A stretch of DNA of 64,000 bases from Parapristionchus giblindavisi (taxonomy: Eukaryota > Nematoda > Chromadorea > Rhabditida > Diplogasteridae): NCBI GenBank assembly GCA_943737045.1, contig CALSFV010000439.1, forward strand, positions 62,001 through 126,000. The letters are read 5' to 3'. The position numbers were made by a program, and so were the translations under genes. Position 1 is the first letter of the stretch, and each line of letters opens with the position of its first letter. Shown one piece after another: positions 49,191 to 60,695 of the stretch. The notes beneath the pieces are model-generated. The model was not told where the DNA came from, searched no databases, and worked only from the letters and a program-made list of their open reading frames with translations.

Positions 49191-50339
49191 CATACAATGA
49201 ATGATGTAAGTCTGAATTCTGATAATAGAGAATATTTTTTACGTAAAATATTAGTTGAAAAAGGCATGATAGGCATGATCGTAGATGTGAAAAGTACACT
49301 TGTCACAGTGTGCATGTCTTCACTTATTTATTGTTAATTCGTACCTCGAGTCAACTCTTTGTGAGGCGTTACTACCTCTCTCGTTATTCTCTTTCACTTT
49401 GATGGTCTATCCCGAAACGCTCATCATACATTTAGACACCAAATTCATTTTTTTTATTTTCAGTCGAGTTTCGCTATTACAGTGCAGCCCGGTCGTGTTT
49501 TGTACACATTCTCCATTGCGCTCCGCTGCGGGGCGCATTTGGACGCATCATTTATTTCCTTTACGTATGAATATTTTTGAATTCTCAAAGTCTTAATCAT
49601 GAGTTTCCGTGATAAAAAGTTCTTTTAATGACTAAAGAAACTAAAACAAAATTTTTACTAATGAGAAAAAACAATTAAAAGGTAAACCACACTGGTCCGA
49701 AAATGGTGGGTACAGTAAATTTTAAAATAGGTAACAATATATAACACGCTATCTTAGAAAATCGACATATGTGCGATTATTTTTCATTCGATAAGATATA
49801 GAAAGATCATTTAAAGTCAAACAAACTTAGACAGACTATAGACCAAGTTTGTGAGAACGAATTAGAAAACACTATCTGAGAGAATTCAACAACTGGAATA
49901 TTTTTTGGTATCGATGAAAAATGAATTTGCCTGTTTTATGTGTGATAAAAAAAGCTAAATGAGCGAAGTACACTGGTACTTGGAAATATCATCCAATTGA
50001 AAATTCGCTTCAGGGGTGACCACACAACGATTTGGCGACTTTTCCTAAAAAGTTTATTTCGAATCCAATCGATGCGGGAGTGGGCTCAATCGAATCCTTA
50101 GCTAATTCTAAGAAACTATTGTCCATGTGAGTTTTTTATTAACGGTCAACGAAGGCTGGAATTGGGAATTTTCGAAAAAATTTCACATTTAATTAATTTT
50201 CACTATTTCACCATAACAAACCTACAACTTTTTATTTGCTCAATCGCTTCTAAATATTATAACACATCTTCAGTTTGAAAATCATAATTTTAAAAAAAAT
50301 ACATATCATGTGAAAAAAAAATTTATAACGATAATCGTA
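49191..50339. other. AT-rich region with no recognised gene
   Basis: No exon-like frames with splice context on either strand. A GC-richer spot (49510-49545) has no homology I can name. Confidence 0.4.
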
Positions 50340-50802
50340 ATTATGGTGTGCACCTACAGTAATCCCTAATCGGTCAATTTGGAAATTTGGTAGTTTTAAA
50401 CATATTTCACTGATGTTCTTGACATGACTGAGGTATATAACTACTCCTCGTCTTCGGAGTGCACCTATTCCCATGTGCCGATTTCGCTGAAAATTGACAT
50501 TTTTCGTAAATTTATCACTATTTCGTTGTTTGTTCTCCATTATCGATAAAAATTATAACACTATACCATATTATCATCGATACAAACATACTAAAAATGA
50601 AGAGAAACGGTTGACTGGGAAGAAAGTTATTGCTGAAAAACCAAAATATCATAGAATATTGATCCGCACTGTACCGTGCACGTGCACTCCGTAGACGAGG
50701 AGTAGTTATATACCTCAGTAATGTCAAGAACAGCGCTGAAATATGTTTAAAACTATCAAATTTCCAAATTGACCGATTAGGGATTACTGTAGGTGCACAC
50801 CA

Positions 50803-50807
<5 letters not shown>
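50340..50807. mobile_element. 468-bp palindromic element
   Basis: ATTATGGTGTGCACCTACAG at the left, inverted by CTGTAGGTGCACACCATAAT at the right; arms also pair at ACTACTCCTCGTCTTCGGAG against CTACGAGGAGTAGT-type sequence. It is followed at once by a long AAT array. Confidence 0.8.
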
Positions 50808-51053
<246 letters not shown>

Positions 51054-51177
51054 TGCAACAAAGTAAAATAACTAATAACTAGCGAAGATTCGGGGCGTAA
51101 AGAGATAGGGAGAGAACACAAAGAGGGAGAGATTAGAAGAAGAGAAGAGAAAAATGCAAAAAATAAACCCTTGCTAC

Positions 51178-51432
51178 TAGGGTTGGCTATTCGGGAGCGA
51201 TTGCGGGCCCGCAACGATTTCTTTATTCCTACCAGGCCTATTTTTGTGATCGGTCGTTTTTCTCTGTTCTCTTAACTTGGGGAAGCAAACGAGAGAACGA
51301 AGGAAAGTGAAGAGAATAGAGAATAACGACCGATCACAAAAATAAGAAGGGTAGGAATAAAGTAGTCGTTGCGATGTCATGCCATTGTAATGCCATTGCG
51401 GGCCCGCAATCGCTCCCGAATAGCCAACTCTA
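51178..51432. mobile_element. hAT-like MITE, 255 bp
   Basis: TAGGGTTGGCTATTCGGGAG at the left and CTCCCGAATAGCCAACTCTA at the right, with target duplication CTTGCTAC (51170-51177 and 51433-51440). The TAGGGTTGGC tip plus 8-bp duplication is a textbook hAT signature. Arms continue through GCGGGCCCGC and GACCGATCACAAAAATA. Confidence 0.88.
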
Positions 51433-51573
51433 CTTGCTACTCTGGCTGAGGGATGTCCTACCCAAGGACCATCGAAAACCGTGGAGAAAAGAGGGGTCAA
51501 CTCAAAAGTGTGTAGTAAAGCAGAAGATTTTGGTCAATCCTTAGGTGACATGCGTGATAAAATGTTCTTGTAC

Positions 51574-51880
51574 AGTAGCGCTCAAAAAGATTTCACATTG
51601 GTTTTTTTCGCGATATCTTTTGTTGTACTGATCGAAATGGGATGAAATTTGTAAAATATGTTCCTCAAGGTATTAGAATAACTATACTCATTTGGTTTTT
51701 CAAAAATTTCAGAAATCCGGTACTTTATTAGCTCTTTTTCAAAAATCACCAAAATCAACAATTCACAGTTACAAAAATCAGCCGCAATAATTAAGCAGAA
51801 AGAGGCAAGGAAGGGTCCAGCACTACAAAATTAACATCATAAATCATTTTTTAACTAAAATTTAGTGGGTTAACCCATAC
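51574..51880. mobile_element. single Tc1/mariner-like end
   Basis: TACAGTAGCGCTCAAAAAGA resembles the 33319-34714 terminus. No matching inverted end was found downstream, so it is probably a broken copy. Confidence 0.45.
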
Positions 51881-51892
51881 AATCAATTAATG

Positions 51893-52165
51893 CTGACAGC
51901 GGAGGGGCAAACTAGGTGTTGTACGCTGACGGCAAACTCTCTCATATTTGAGGCATAGGTTATCTAACATGCGACAATTAGAGACAGGTTATCTCATATG
52001 TGAGACAACTTAGTTAGCTTACTCCAGTCCCCGTTACTATCTCGAGCGAGAGAGTATTTTCCAACATGTCTTTTTGAGAGATTTTGGAGTAAGCTAACCT
52101 TTCTCTATAGCTGAACAGTTAGACAACCTATATCTGTAAGAGAATTTGCCGTGAGTGTACACAGG
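51893..52165. repeat. palindrome with GGTTATCTAACATG / AGACAACCTA arms
   Basis: GTGTTGTACGCTGACGGCAA at the left mirrors TTGCCGTGAGTGTACAC at the right. Inner TTAGCTTACTCCA and TGGAGTAAGCTAA also pair. Confidence 0.65.
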
Positions 52166-52189
52166 CGATGACCCACAACCAACTCTACA

Positions 52190-52362
52190 AGCACACTCAC
52201 AGAAAAATCCCTTGTCTATACGGGAATTATTCCCTAGAAAAGTCTCTCTACGGAATTCTTCCCTTATTGATAAGGGAATTCGTCCCATATGAGGGAATAA
52301 TTCCCTTACCCATCAGGTAAGAATTCCGTAGAGAGACGTTACTAGGGAATTTTTTCTCTGTG
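52190..52362. mobile_element. hairpin MITE with GGGAATTATTCCC motifs
   Basis: CACTCACAGAAAAATCCCTT at the left and AGGGAATTTTTTCTCTGTG at the right; CTACGGAATTCTTCCC pairs with a CAGGTAAGAATTCCGTAG segment. Very high internal self-complementarity. Confidence 0.7.
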
Positions 52363-52437
52363 CAATTCAGCACATCTGCATCTACTATAACAAGGTTCCT
52401 GAAGCTCATTATGATTTCTGGGAATGTTTATTGCTAT

Positions 52438-53097
52438 TTGGCACCAGCAAGACCCAGATTTACCTCCAGACAAGTTGATCAGAGTATTGTTATGATGTCA
52501 CGCGCGTGCCGGCGCAGCACTTCCGTCGACATTACAGCAGAGCTACACACCTAAGGCGTGTCCAATGTCCCTGTTCCGACATTCAATAGATGCCTGAATG
52601 GTGCTGACCTTCGTGGCTGTTGACCAGTTACCAAACAGTCTGGTTCTCTGAAGAATGGGAAGGCTTGAGTAGCATCTGCCAAGGAGCGCCTCCACTGGAG
52701 TCCTCAATAGTGGAAAAATGTTCTGTATACCACTCAGAGTAAACTTCTATCGTTCAAAAGCGATGGAATGAAATATTTGGGGAGACCTTAGGGTACTAGG
52801 TACCCATAAAAGTACCAATTATCGACAATAAAGCGCGGCAGAAATGGGGTCATGATCAGGAGTGCGCACAGCTTAACAGGTCTACTCGGTAGATGAGGTA
52901 TTGCTAACCACTCAGCATCCACGAAAGTCAGCAGCATTCAAACATCTTCTGGCAGTTGGAACAGAGACATTGAAGACGTCCGAGATGTGTAGCTAAGCTG
53001 CAATGTCGACGGCAGTGCGGCGCGGTTCCTCGCGCGACATCATAACAATACTCTGATCAACTTGTCTGGGGGTAAATCTGGGTCTTGCTGGTACCAA
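52438..53097. mobile_element. fold-back Tc1/mariner derivative
   Basis: TTGGCACCAGCAAGACCCAG at the left, inverted by CTGGGTCTTGCTGGTACCAA at the right. Both arms carry the start of a Tc1-like transposase; only the left continues into the catalytic part. 660 bp in total. Confidence 0.8.
52490..52870 (+). pseudogene. broken Tc1/mariner transposase
   Basis: The plus strand reads SVDITAELHT, then VPTFNRCLNGADLRG, SAKERLHW, WKNVLY, SKLLSFKSDGMKYLGRP, GTRY, KYQLSTIKRGRNGVMI, in order and mostly one frame with at least four in-frame stops. This is the Tc1 pattern: second HTH (DI..EL), linker, KKVLFSDESKF-like region and the GRRYV-RP / VMVWG region. The catalytic Asp in the DES position is not preserved. 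The C-terminus is missing. The right arm encodes the same N-terminus on the minus strand. Confidence 0.75.
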
Positions 53098-53700
53098 TGG
53101 TTGAATATTAGCAATTATCACGCATCAATCAATTAAGATTCCATCGATATCCAGCATTGTACTCTATCTAACTTAGTTCCATTACATAATAGCACAGTAT
53201 TCTGGTCCAAGCCATTTTTCTTCCAAAGCAAGACAAAGGAGAGACCATTGTATTCGAGAGAGTTTGTATGTTGAGCGGTCGTTCTTGCTTTGAAAGTCAT
53301 GAGAACGCTGTGATAGATGAGCACATTTTTAATGAGTTTTGATCCAATAACGATATGCTGTGTGTGTAATGTTTATTGAATAAAAATGAAGAACTTCGAA
53401 AATACCATAATATCGAGATCACTGCTTAGTTTACTAGGAAGAAATTCTTTACAGTCAACACTAAAACATTATTAAAACAATTAAAAAAAACAATAAAAAC
53501 AAACAATAACAATAAACAATAAAACAAAACATAAAACATCTAAAACTGTTAGAACACCCGCCGTTTTCATGTTCCACCCATATCTATAAAGATCTATCAA
53601 AGCGACCCAGATTCGATAAAATAGCGGAGTCCCCGGCATACGATATGGAAAAGAAATATATTTATATGCAAGTAATGATAACGCTATCGACAATACTCGA
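53098..53700. repeat. displaced fragment of the tandem-array downstream block
   Basis: Matches 21370-21820, 24535-24985 and 28905-29262 (ATCACGCATCAATCAA, ATCGATATCCAGCATTGTAC, AACGATAT, GAAGAACTTCG). It includes the 53193-53312 MITE and an AAAC-rich insertion (53470-53535) not found in the array copies. Confidence 0.8.
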
Positions 53701-54957
53701 ACAAATCCATAAGTAGTTTATCGATTATTTTTACTTTTTATTTCCTTCACTGTCACATAAATATTTTGTCTTACTCTCTTAATTTCCTTATTGTGTTCCT
53801 GTCTCCATCTCTTTTTTCCTTCCTCATCTCTCAATTTCATTCGTCCCTCATCTCTTCCCCTGTCACCCTCTGACTTCTTTGATTGCTTCCCTTCGTCGTT
53901 CCCATATTTTCATTTTCTCCTCGATCGCGAATAACAACGCTCACACGAACTAAGTTATTAGAACTGAGTTACGTTAACTAAGTTAAGTGGTTCGAACTAA
54001 GTTAGGCAAGAAACTACTTTATGCTTCTATCGTTCATCTGTTACGCGCATTGTTCTCTTTTTCCTGATTGTCGTTGAGATGAGTCCACATACATACATAC
54101 ATATTTATCCTATCAGCACATTAAATGCAGAGGGGGCCAAAACAGGGGGAATCTTCTTATCCACAAGATTTATCCTTCTCTGAGAGAATTCATCTCCATT
54201 CAAGAAAACGTCTGCATATGAAACTTGATGAATAGTCGAATAACCCACGAAAACATGACGTTGCTCGTCCAATCGGCCTGCTTGACGAGAGTCCACTGCA
54301 CTCCCTTTTTAAACCACTGGAATTTATGTTGTTGTTGGTCTCACAATGCACAATAAATGTTCAACGATAAATCACCCAGGATATGCCATTATTACATCCG
54401 ATTTCCTTTTCATATAAGGTATTAAAATTTTTTAAAAATAAAAAAAATTACCAAATTATTATAATAAAAATATAAAAATCTGGTACTTCCATATTTCAAT
54501 CATATCCAGTTTGTTATCAGTCACTCTCTCACGCTCGACTCCAACCAAAGTAATTTATAATAGCTCAGTTATTTATATTTTTCAAAAGAAAATTAATTTT
54601 CTACTTGATGTGTGGCAAGGCAAATCGAAATGAAAACAAAACAAAAAAACAATTTTATTTAAAAGAAGTGAGGCAGGGTTCCTTCGTTAAAAAATTCTGC
54701 ACCAGTTCTAACTTAATTTTGCCAATCTCCCTTTGCAAACTGAAGGAGCTCTCATTTAGAGAAAAGAAAAGGAGCGCAAAAAGCAGAAGAAGAAGAAGAG
54801 GAGGACTCGAAGGTAATTGGAAAAAACTTCGTTATCCTCATCTGCTATCCTCTCCTTTCAAGCCACTTTTGTCCCTTCGAGAGGAGCCCTTATATCTCAA
54901 TCATTTTTTTAAAATTTTTAAGTTACAAAACCTAGAATATTTTGTTCTTCGAATATA
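53701..54957. other. region without recognised genes apart from the possible exon
   Basis: CT-rich (53750-53920) and AT-rich DNA. Includes short GAACTAAGTTA repeats at 53945-54005 and an AGAAG purine tract at 54785-54812. Confidence 0.4.
54105..54296 (-). other. possible single exon of an unknown gene
   Basis: An open minus-strand frame follows AAAAAGGGAGTGCAG (acceptor-like at 54300) and encodes DSRQAGRLDEQRHVFVGYST, then HQVSYADVFLNGDEFSQRRI, ending NVLIG stop. Composition looks coding and unlike neighbouring low-complexity DNA. I do not recognise the family and see no partner exon. Confidence 0.3.
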
Positions 54958-55075
54958 TTAAAGGGACACCCCAAGCTTATTTGACTCTCTGCATTGGCAG
55001 CATTCTCTCATAGACAAAGAATGCGAGAGAGTGTGGCCAGAGCGGAGCGTTTCAAATCAGCTTGGGGTGAAGCTT
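54958..55075. mobile_element. hairpin MITE, CTCCGCTCTGGC family
   Basis: TTAAAGGGACACCCCAAGC to CAGCTTGGGGTGAAGC, with GGCCAGAGCGGAGCG in the right arm. TTAA on the left only. Confidence 0.8.
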
Positions 55076-55365
55076 TATCTCTCTCCTCATACTTCACTCT
55101 CAACATGTCCCCTCACTAGATATCACGATCGCGATAAAAGAGATAAGAGTAGGTTTGGGCCCAAGTGGGATATAATCTGGGTAATCTGGGAACGGACCAC
55201 TTGGTCCTGGTCGAGGACTTTGTTTTCGTGGAAGCCTACATTGCCTCGTTTCTTACGGGATTACACGTTAGCATCACAAAAATCGTTCATATCGTTCACC
55301 AGTAAGGAGGATATTTCGTTATTTCTTTTTTTTTGTTTGTTTATTTATTTATATATTCATATCAT

Positions 55366-55402
<37 letters not shown>

Positions 55403-55753
55403 AACCATATTACAGGGTTTGGCATCAGTGGCAGTTTTAGAATATGTTTCAGTGATGTGTTATCTATGCATCCTCCACTGAAACTCGATGAAACTACGAT
55501 CAGTAACGCTATAATAGTTAGTATATTTTCTTCGTAGACCTTGAGTTCTCTTGGCATTTTAAAATGTCAAAAACAGGAAAGCTGAGTTTGTCTTTTGAAC
55601 TTTTGATGAGTTTTGAAAATGTCTTTGAAATTCATCTAAGTCTTGAAATTGTTTCCAATCCAAAACGTTTCGGCACTGTTATTATTACTTCTTTCATATC
55701 TTCATTTTCATCATATTCCATCGTCGCTTGAAGCGTTCACACCCTTTCATTAT

Positions 55754-55892
55754 GCCTCTCTCTCCCTCTCCCTCTCCCTCTCCCTCTCCCTCTCCCTCTC
55801 CCTCTCCCTCTCCCTCTCCCTCTCCCTCTCCCTCTCCCTCTCCCTCTCCCTCTCCCTCTCCCTCTCCCTCTCCCTCTCCCTCTCCCTCTCTC
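55754..55892. repeat. (CTCTCC)n satellite
   Basis: About 22 uninterrupted hexamers. Strongly strand-asymmetric pyrimidine tract; could form triplex DNA. Confidence 0.97.
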
Positions 55893-56225
55893 AGGGTGCA
55901 ACAGCCGTCCATTTCATTTGATTGAGAGAGATTAAGGATACTCGATGGGAATGTGCAATCCAGAGATCAGAGAGGAGAGTTTATCTTCCTTTGAATTTCA
56001 ATTTTCAATTTTTAATAAATTTTCTCAAATTTTCAAGTGATTTTCTCCTAATATCTTTACTGCTTTTCTTCATATTCTATGCCAGGTTTGTTAAAAAATC
56101 TTTAATTGTCACAGATTATAAATTGATAAATTAGAAATGATAAATTATTGTTAAATATGATAAAACAAAAGTGTTTGGGTGCATAAACTTTATTACTTCA
56201 TGTTATAGAACACTGCTTTCTGCCC

Positions 56226-56335
56226 TTCAAAGCCACTCATTTGAAACTCTCCGCTCTGGCCATGCTGTCTCGCGCTTTTTTGGCAGGTGAGAGATCGCGG
56301 CCAGAGCGGCAAGTTTCAAATTAGCTTTTGGCATC
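56226..56335. mobile_element. hairpin MITE, CTCCGCTCTGGC family
   Basis: TTTGAAACTCTCCGCTCTGG and CCAGAGCGGCAAGTTTCAAA arms. Confidence 0.75.
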
Positions 56336-56620
56336 CAAATCGCTCCGTCTGCCCGTATTCCTCCTCCCTCAACTCTCAGACATCACAATTATTCCTTGTC
56401 TTTCCTGAAAGCGTTCGCACGAAGGAATAGAACGGAATGATGCCATATCTCTCTGCAAGAATCAAGAAAAAACGCTGTTCTCACATTATTTTCTAAATAA
56501 CTTTCTCTTTCTCTCTAGTATTTGTGACACACGGGGTGGGTGGAGAACACAACCATATGTTTTGTCTTCCTTTGTCGGCGAGAGATCTTGGCCAGAGCGG
56601 AGAGTCCCAGATTAGCTCCA

Positions 56621-56741
56621 TTAAAAGTGAAACCCCAAGCTAACTTGAAACTCTCCGCTCTCGCCACACTCTCTCGCGTTCTTTAGCCTGCGAGAGACTA
56701 TTGCCAATGCGGAGAGTAAAATTATCTTGGGGTCTACACGA
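56621..56741. mobile_element. hairpin MITE, CTCCGCTCTGGC family, preceded by a half copy
   Basis: TTAAAAGTGAAACCCCAAGC at the left and AATTATCTTGGGGTCTACAC at the right. A lone right arm (GGCCAGAGCGGAGAGTCCCA) at 56590-56617 abuts it. Confidence 0.75.
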
Positions 56742-56851
56742 TCAATCTTCGACAAAACTCTGGTTATTAGCGTGTGAATCATGAATAGCATAACATAACA
56801 TAACATAATTTATCAGGTGCATGATAAGGGTTGATATATAAGATGGTTGTA

Positions 56852-56855
<4 letters not shown>

Positions 56856-56909
<54 letters not shown>
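56856..56909. repeat. (AG)n array
   Basis: About 27 AG dinucleotides. Confidence 0.97.
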
Positions 56910-56910
<1 letters not shown>

Positions 56911-57029
56911 CATGCACCTTCCTCAAAACATTCGGTCAACATTGTGCTTTGGTCAGTTCTGGAATGTCAATCTCCTTGATTGGAATGAGGAGTAGTCATG
57001 GAATTGTTGTGGCTTCTCACTACTCTGTT

Positions 57030-57400
57030 CCTTATTTCTCTACCTCTCCTTCTGCCTCTCCCTCTCCCTCTCCTTATTTCTCTACCTCTCCCTCTCCTTA
57101 TTTCTCTCCCTCTCCTTATTCCTCTTCCTTTACCTCTCCTTCCACCTCTACCTCCATCTACCTCTCCTTATTTCTCTCCCTCTCCTTATTTCTCTCCCTC
57201 TCCTTATTTCTCTACCTCTCCTTCTGCCTCTCCCTCTCCCTCTCCTTATTTCTCTACCTCTCCCTCTCCTTATTTCTCTCCCTCTCTTTATTCCTCTTCC
57301 TTTACCTCTCCTTCCACCTCTACCTCCATCTACCTCTCCTTATTTCTCCACCTCTCCCTCTCCTTATTTCTCTACCTCTCCCTCTATATCCCGTCATCTC
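57030..57400. repeat. CCTCTCCTTATTTCTCT minisatellite
   Basis: Mixed repeats of CCTCTCC, CTTATTTCTCT(A/C) and CTTCCACCTCTACCTCCAT; the block near 57120-57170 recurs at 57300-57345, so a higher-order unit of about 180 bp is present. Confidence 0.9.
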
Positions 57401-57534
57401 CGCCCTCACAGCAGATAGAGTGAGAGGTTCAGACATCCAGTCTATTTTCACTGATGAATGCTCACTTTCTTTCGCTAAATTTCACATGATTTGTTGTAAC
57501 AAATTTTCTATTATCAACCATTTCTTAAAAAGAA

Positions 57535-57858
57535 TGCACCGAACTAATTTGAAACTCTCCGCTCTGGTAATGCTCTCTAGTGTTCCGCATTCGTGCATTA
57601 GTCGTGCAACCGTTACATCATTTTCAGTCATCAGAGACTTTTAGCGGTCGCTATTTGTACTGCTTTATTGGAATTTGCATTTATATAACAAAGAAAATGC
57701 CAATAAAGCATTAAAGAAGCGACCGCTAAATGTATCTGATGACTGAAAATGATGCAACGATTGCACGAATTGCACGACCAATGCACGAATGCGGAACACT
57801 AATGCTCTCGTGCTTTCTTTGTATACGAGTGTACACTGTCAGAGCGTAGAGTTTAAAG
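57535..57858. mobile_element. CTCCGCTCTGGC hairpin MITE interrupted by a second MITE
   Basis: Left arm GAAACTCTCCGCTCTGGTAA and right arm CACTGTCAGAGCGTAGAGTT are separated by the element at 57579-57800. Confidence 0.8.
57579..57800. mobile_element. Mutator-like MITE, 222 bp, 9-bp target duplication
   Basis: AGTGTTCCGCATTCGTGCAT at the left and ATGCACGAATGCGGAACACT at the right; flanked by AATGCTCTC at 57569-57577 and 57801-57809. Arms contain CATCATTTTCAGTCATCAG and TAGCGGTCGCTATT. A 9-bp duplication is typical of Mutator elements. Second copy at 63440-63660. Confidence 0.85.
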
Positions 57859-58667
57859 ATGGAGACCCACGAGTTTATTCGTAATAAGACTGTTCGGATA
57901 GCATGATAGAGATTCATCACACGAATCGAACGACATATCTGATATTGATTCCCGATATGTTTAAAGCTCACTATGAGCATTGAAAGTACAACTTTCAAGG
58001 CATGTAGAGAGTGCTCATCGAATTTGCATACTTTCTCTCTCATTTTCTCATTATCCCTTATGCCAATTACCATATAATATAAACAATAGCCAACATGCTT
58101 ATCGTGGCGGGAGCCAGCCATGCCAACTCATGGGTCCCCTTCTTTAAAATTAGCCCGAGGCGTCATTTCTGTAATATATTTTCATTGTTCATTTTCCCCT
58201 ATTTTGTGCCAATTTCCTCATTTCAATCATATTTTACTTGTTGAAACATCTTTATGATGTATGATAAATGAAATCTAATGCCCGATTTGCTCTCTGGGGC
58301 GTCTCTGAGAAAGTGTTCTCTAATTCGTTCTCGCAAACCTGGTCTATTGTCTTTCTAACATTGCCAGACTTAAATGATCTATCTCTATCTCATCGAATAC
58401 AAATAATCAAATTCACTGTGGTACTTAATCGTCGATACCAATGGTCTATACCAAAGGATGACGCTAATCGCGTCATTACTCATCTGACCTAAGTCTGTCT
58501 GATATGATAAATGAATTTGAATTTGAACTTAATCGTCGTCCCCTGATCTCTTATCCTAAATCAAATTATTTGCATGGTTCAACAGTTAAATATTTTTTTA
58601 GTTTTTTTTAAACAATTTAATGACATTTATCAAGAGAACCGAATAGGAAGGAATGGTTGATACTAAT
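57859..58667. other. region with no recognised gene or repeat
   Basis: Open frames on both strands (57726-58121 minus, 58268-58492 plus) lack splice context and homology. The first overlaps the MITE arm. Confidence 0.4.
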
Positions 58668-58894
58668 GTGGTGTTAAAATCTTGGAAAAGTAGATGGAAA
58701 AGTGAAAAGTAGTGTTAATTTTGTAATTATAAAAGTAGTTGGAAAAGTGGTAATCCAACAGTGGCGTAAAGGGTTCTTATTGTAAAAGTTGGTGAATTAC
58801 GAAGCTATGATACTTTTCCAACTACTTTTACAATCACAAAATTGACACTACTTTTCACTTTTCCATTTACTTTTCCAAGATTTTAACACCACAT
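58668..58894. mobile_element. 227-bp hairpin element GTGGTGTTAAAATCTTGG
   Basis: GTGGTGTTAAAATCTTGGAA at the left and TTCCAAGATTTTAACACCAC at the right, with AAAAGTAGTTGGAAAAGT and its inverse inside. Degenerate relative at 2700-2862. Confidence 0.85.
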
Positions 58895-58959
58895 AAACGG
58901 CTAATTTGTCTGGGTGCGCCGATGTCATATTATTATAATATTAATTATATTATAATCAG

Positions 58960-59040
58960 CAGCGAGTGGTCACCGGTCTAGCAGTGATCACCCGCATGGC
59001 TTCGTGTGTCTTGAATAACGGGCTGTATCTTCACATTTTA
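58960..59040. repeat. dispersed repeat also present at 37580-37660
   Basis: GGTCTAGCAGTGATCACCCGC, then GGCTTCGTGTG and TTGAATAACGGG in the same order at both sites. Nature unknown. Confidence 0.65.
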
Positions 59041-59149
59041 TAGTTATAATACAAATCATTGGTTGCTTCCTCCTCTAAACATGAGCTCGCTCCAATCCAA
59101 TTCATAGTGTCCCATTATGGCCATTGTTCCGTTTTTTTCGGAGACATAT

Positions 59150-59782
59150 TTTCTCCCTCTCCCTCTCTCCCTCTGCCTCTCTCCCTCTCCCTCTCTCCTT
59201 CTCACTCTCCTTTTATTCCCTCCTTCTCTCTCTCTCTCCCTCTCCTTTTATTCCCTCTCTCTCTCCCTCTCTCTCCCTCGCGCTCTCCCTATCTCCCTCT
59301 CTCCCTCTCTCCCTCTCTCCTTCTCTCCCTCTCCCTCTCCCTCTCCCTCTCACCCCAAGAACACTCCATATTCTTGTGGTCAGTATTCACCACAGGAAGT
59401 CTGGCAGGCTGTAAATGCACATATTGCTCCCCTCTAACCTCCGTAGCTTTTCTAGTTGTGCCTCTACTTCTCCCTCTCCCTCTGTCTTTCTCTCGATCTC
59501 TCCCTCTCCCTCTGTCTTTCTCTCGATCTCTCCCTCTCCCTCTGTCTTTATCTCTACCTCTCCCTCTCTCTTTCTCTCTACCTCTACCTCTCCCTCTCTC
59601 TTTCTCTCTACCTCTACCTCTCCCTCTCCATCCGCCTCTTTCTCTCTCCCTCTCTCCCTCTCTCCCTCTCTCCCTCTCTCCCTCTCTCCCTCTCTCCCTC
59701 TCTCCCTCTCTCCCTCTCTCCCTCTCTCCCTCTCTCCCTCTCTCCCTCTCCCTCCCTCTCCCTCCCTCTCTCCCTCTCCATC

Positions 59783-59830
<48 letters not shown>

Positions 59831-59835
59831 CCTCT
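59150..59835. repeat. CTCCCT-rich satellite block
   Basis: Almost pure pyrimidine on the plus strand, made of CTCTCC and TCTCTCCC arrays, GTCTTTCTCTCGATCTC units, and a (CT)n tail at 59790-59826. It is broken by an ordinary segment at 59355-59455. Frames across it encode only Ser/Leu/Pro repeats. Confidence 0.95.
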
Positions 59836-60089
59836 TCTCTCCTCTCGTCTCTCCTCCCAGTGTCCCGTATTCCTATTATTTCCGTCCATTATCCTAATAA
59901 CCCTGTCTATATCTTACGTATTTTGTCTCATATCTCAAAAATGCTTTGTACCGTACAAACATTTTGCACATTTGCACAGTCATATCTTACGCGACAATGC
60001 ATTGCGTGCTAGCAGAACAATAGGGATAAATAATGAGTTATATTAAATTAATGATTATTAAAATGTACACATATAGATTCGCATGCTCA

Positions 60090-60210
60090 TTAAAGGGAGC
60101 GTAACCTCACTCAATGGTCTCTTCGACGCGCAATGCTCTCTCGTTGTTAGAGAACAGAGAAATAGTGTGCGCAATGAAGAGACCATTGAGAGAGGTTACG
60201 CTCCCTTTAA
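60090..60210. mobile_element. TTAA hairpin MITE AAAGGGAGCGTAACCTC, copy 1
   Basis: TTAAAGGGAGCGTAACCTCA and GAGGTTACGCTCCCTTTAA ends, TTAA on both sides; inner CAATGGTCTCTTCGACGCGC. Second copy 61126-61240. Confidence 0.85.
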
Positions 60211-60689
60211 GATTAAAATAAATCTTTTTTTTATTTGGGAAGCACTGTGTGGACCGCTCACAGTTTTGTTTGGCACTGTTATTCCTCATGACCCATCCCC
60301 GTATGTATCCTACTCCTACGATGATAAAGTGAGTCTCGAGTGAGCTTGTCGTCTAGACTTCCTTGTTACACTCATATTTTTTATTAAAAAAAATGTGCCT
60401 TAGGGTGTTGCGGCCGCTACGTTTAGACGTTTCTCGCGTGTATCTTCATTATGTCTGTCTAATCTTTCTATTGCGTCCATTGATGATGCCAAATTTGAAT
60501 TTTAAATTAATTTAAAATTAATTTAAAATTAATTTAAAGTTAAATTAGTTCCTGTGAACCCTGAGCTGGAATATCTATATCAGGCTTAAATGATATTATC
60601 ATAAATAACATCTGCGGAGTCCAAAATACTGAAAAGTATATATGAAAAAATCTACCCTCCTACGCTAATCGTGGGGTTGCTTATGTTTT
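60211..60689. other. region with no recognised gene
   Basis: Contains four tandem AATTTAAAATT units at 60495-60540. No gene signal. Confidence 0.4.
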
Positions 60690-60695
60690 TACACT

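Noticed and set aside
55643..60046. Ser/Leu/Pro-repeat open frames up to 317 codons
   Set aside because: They are translations of CTCTCC and CTCCCT satellites; all frames stay open because the repeats lack stop codons.
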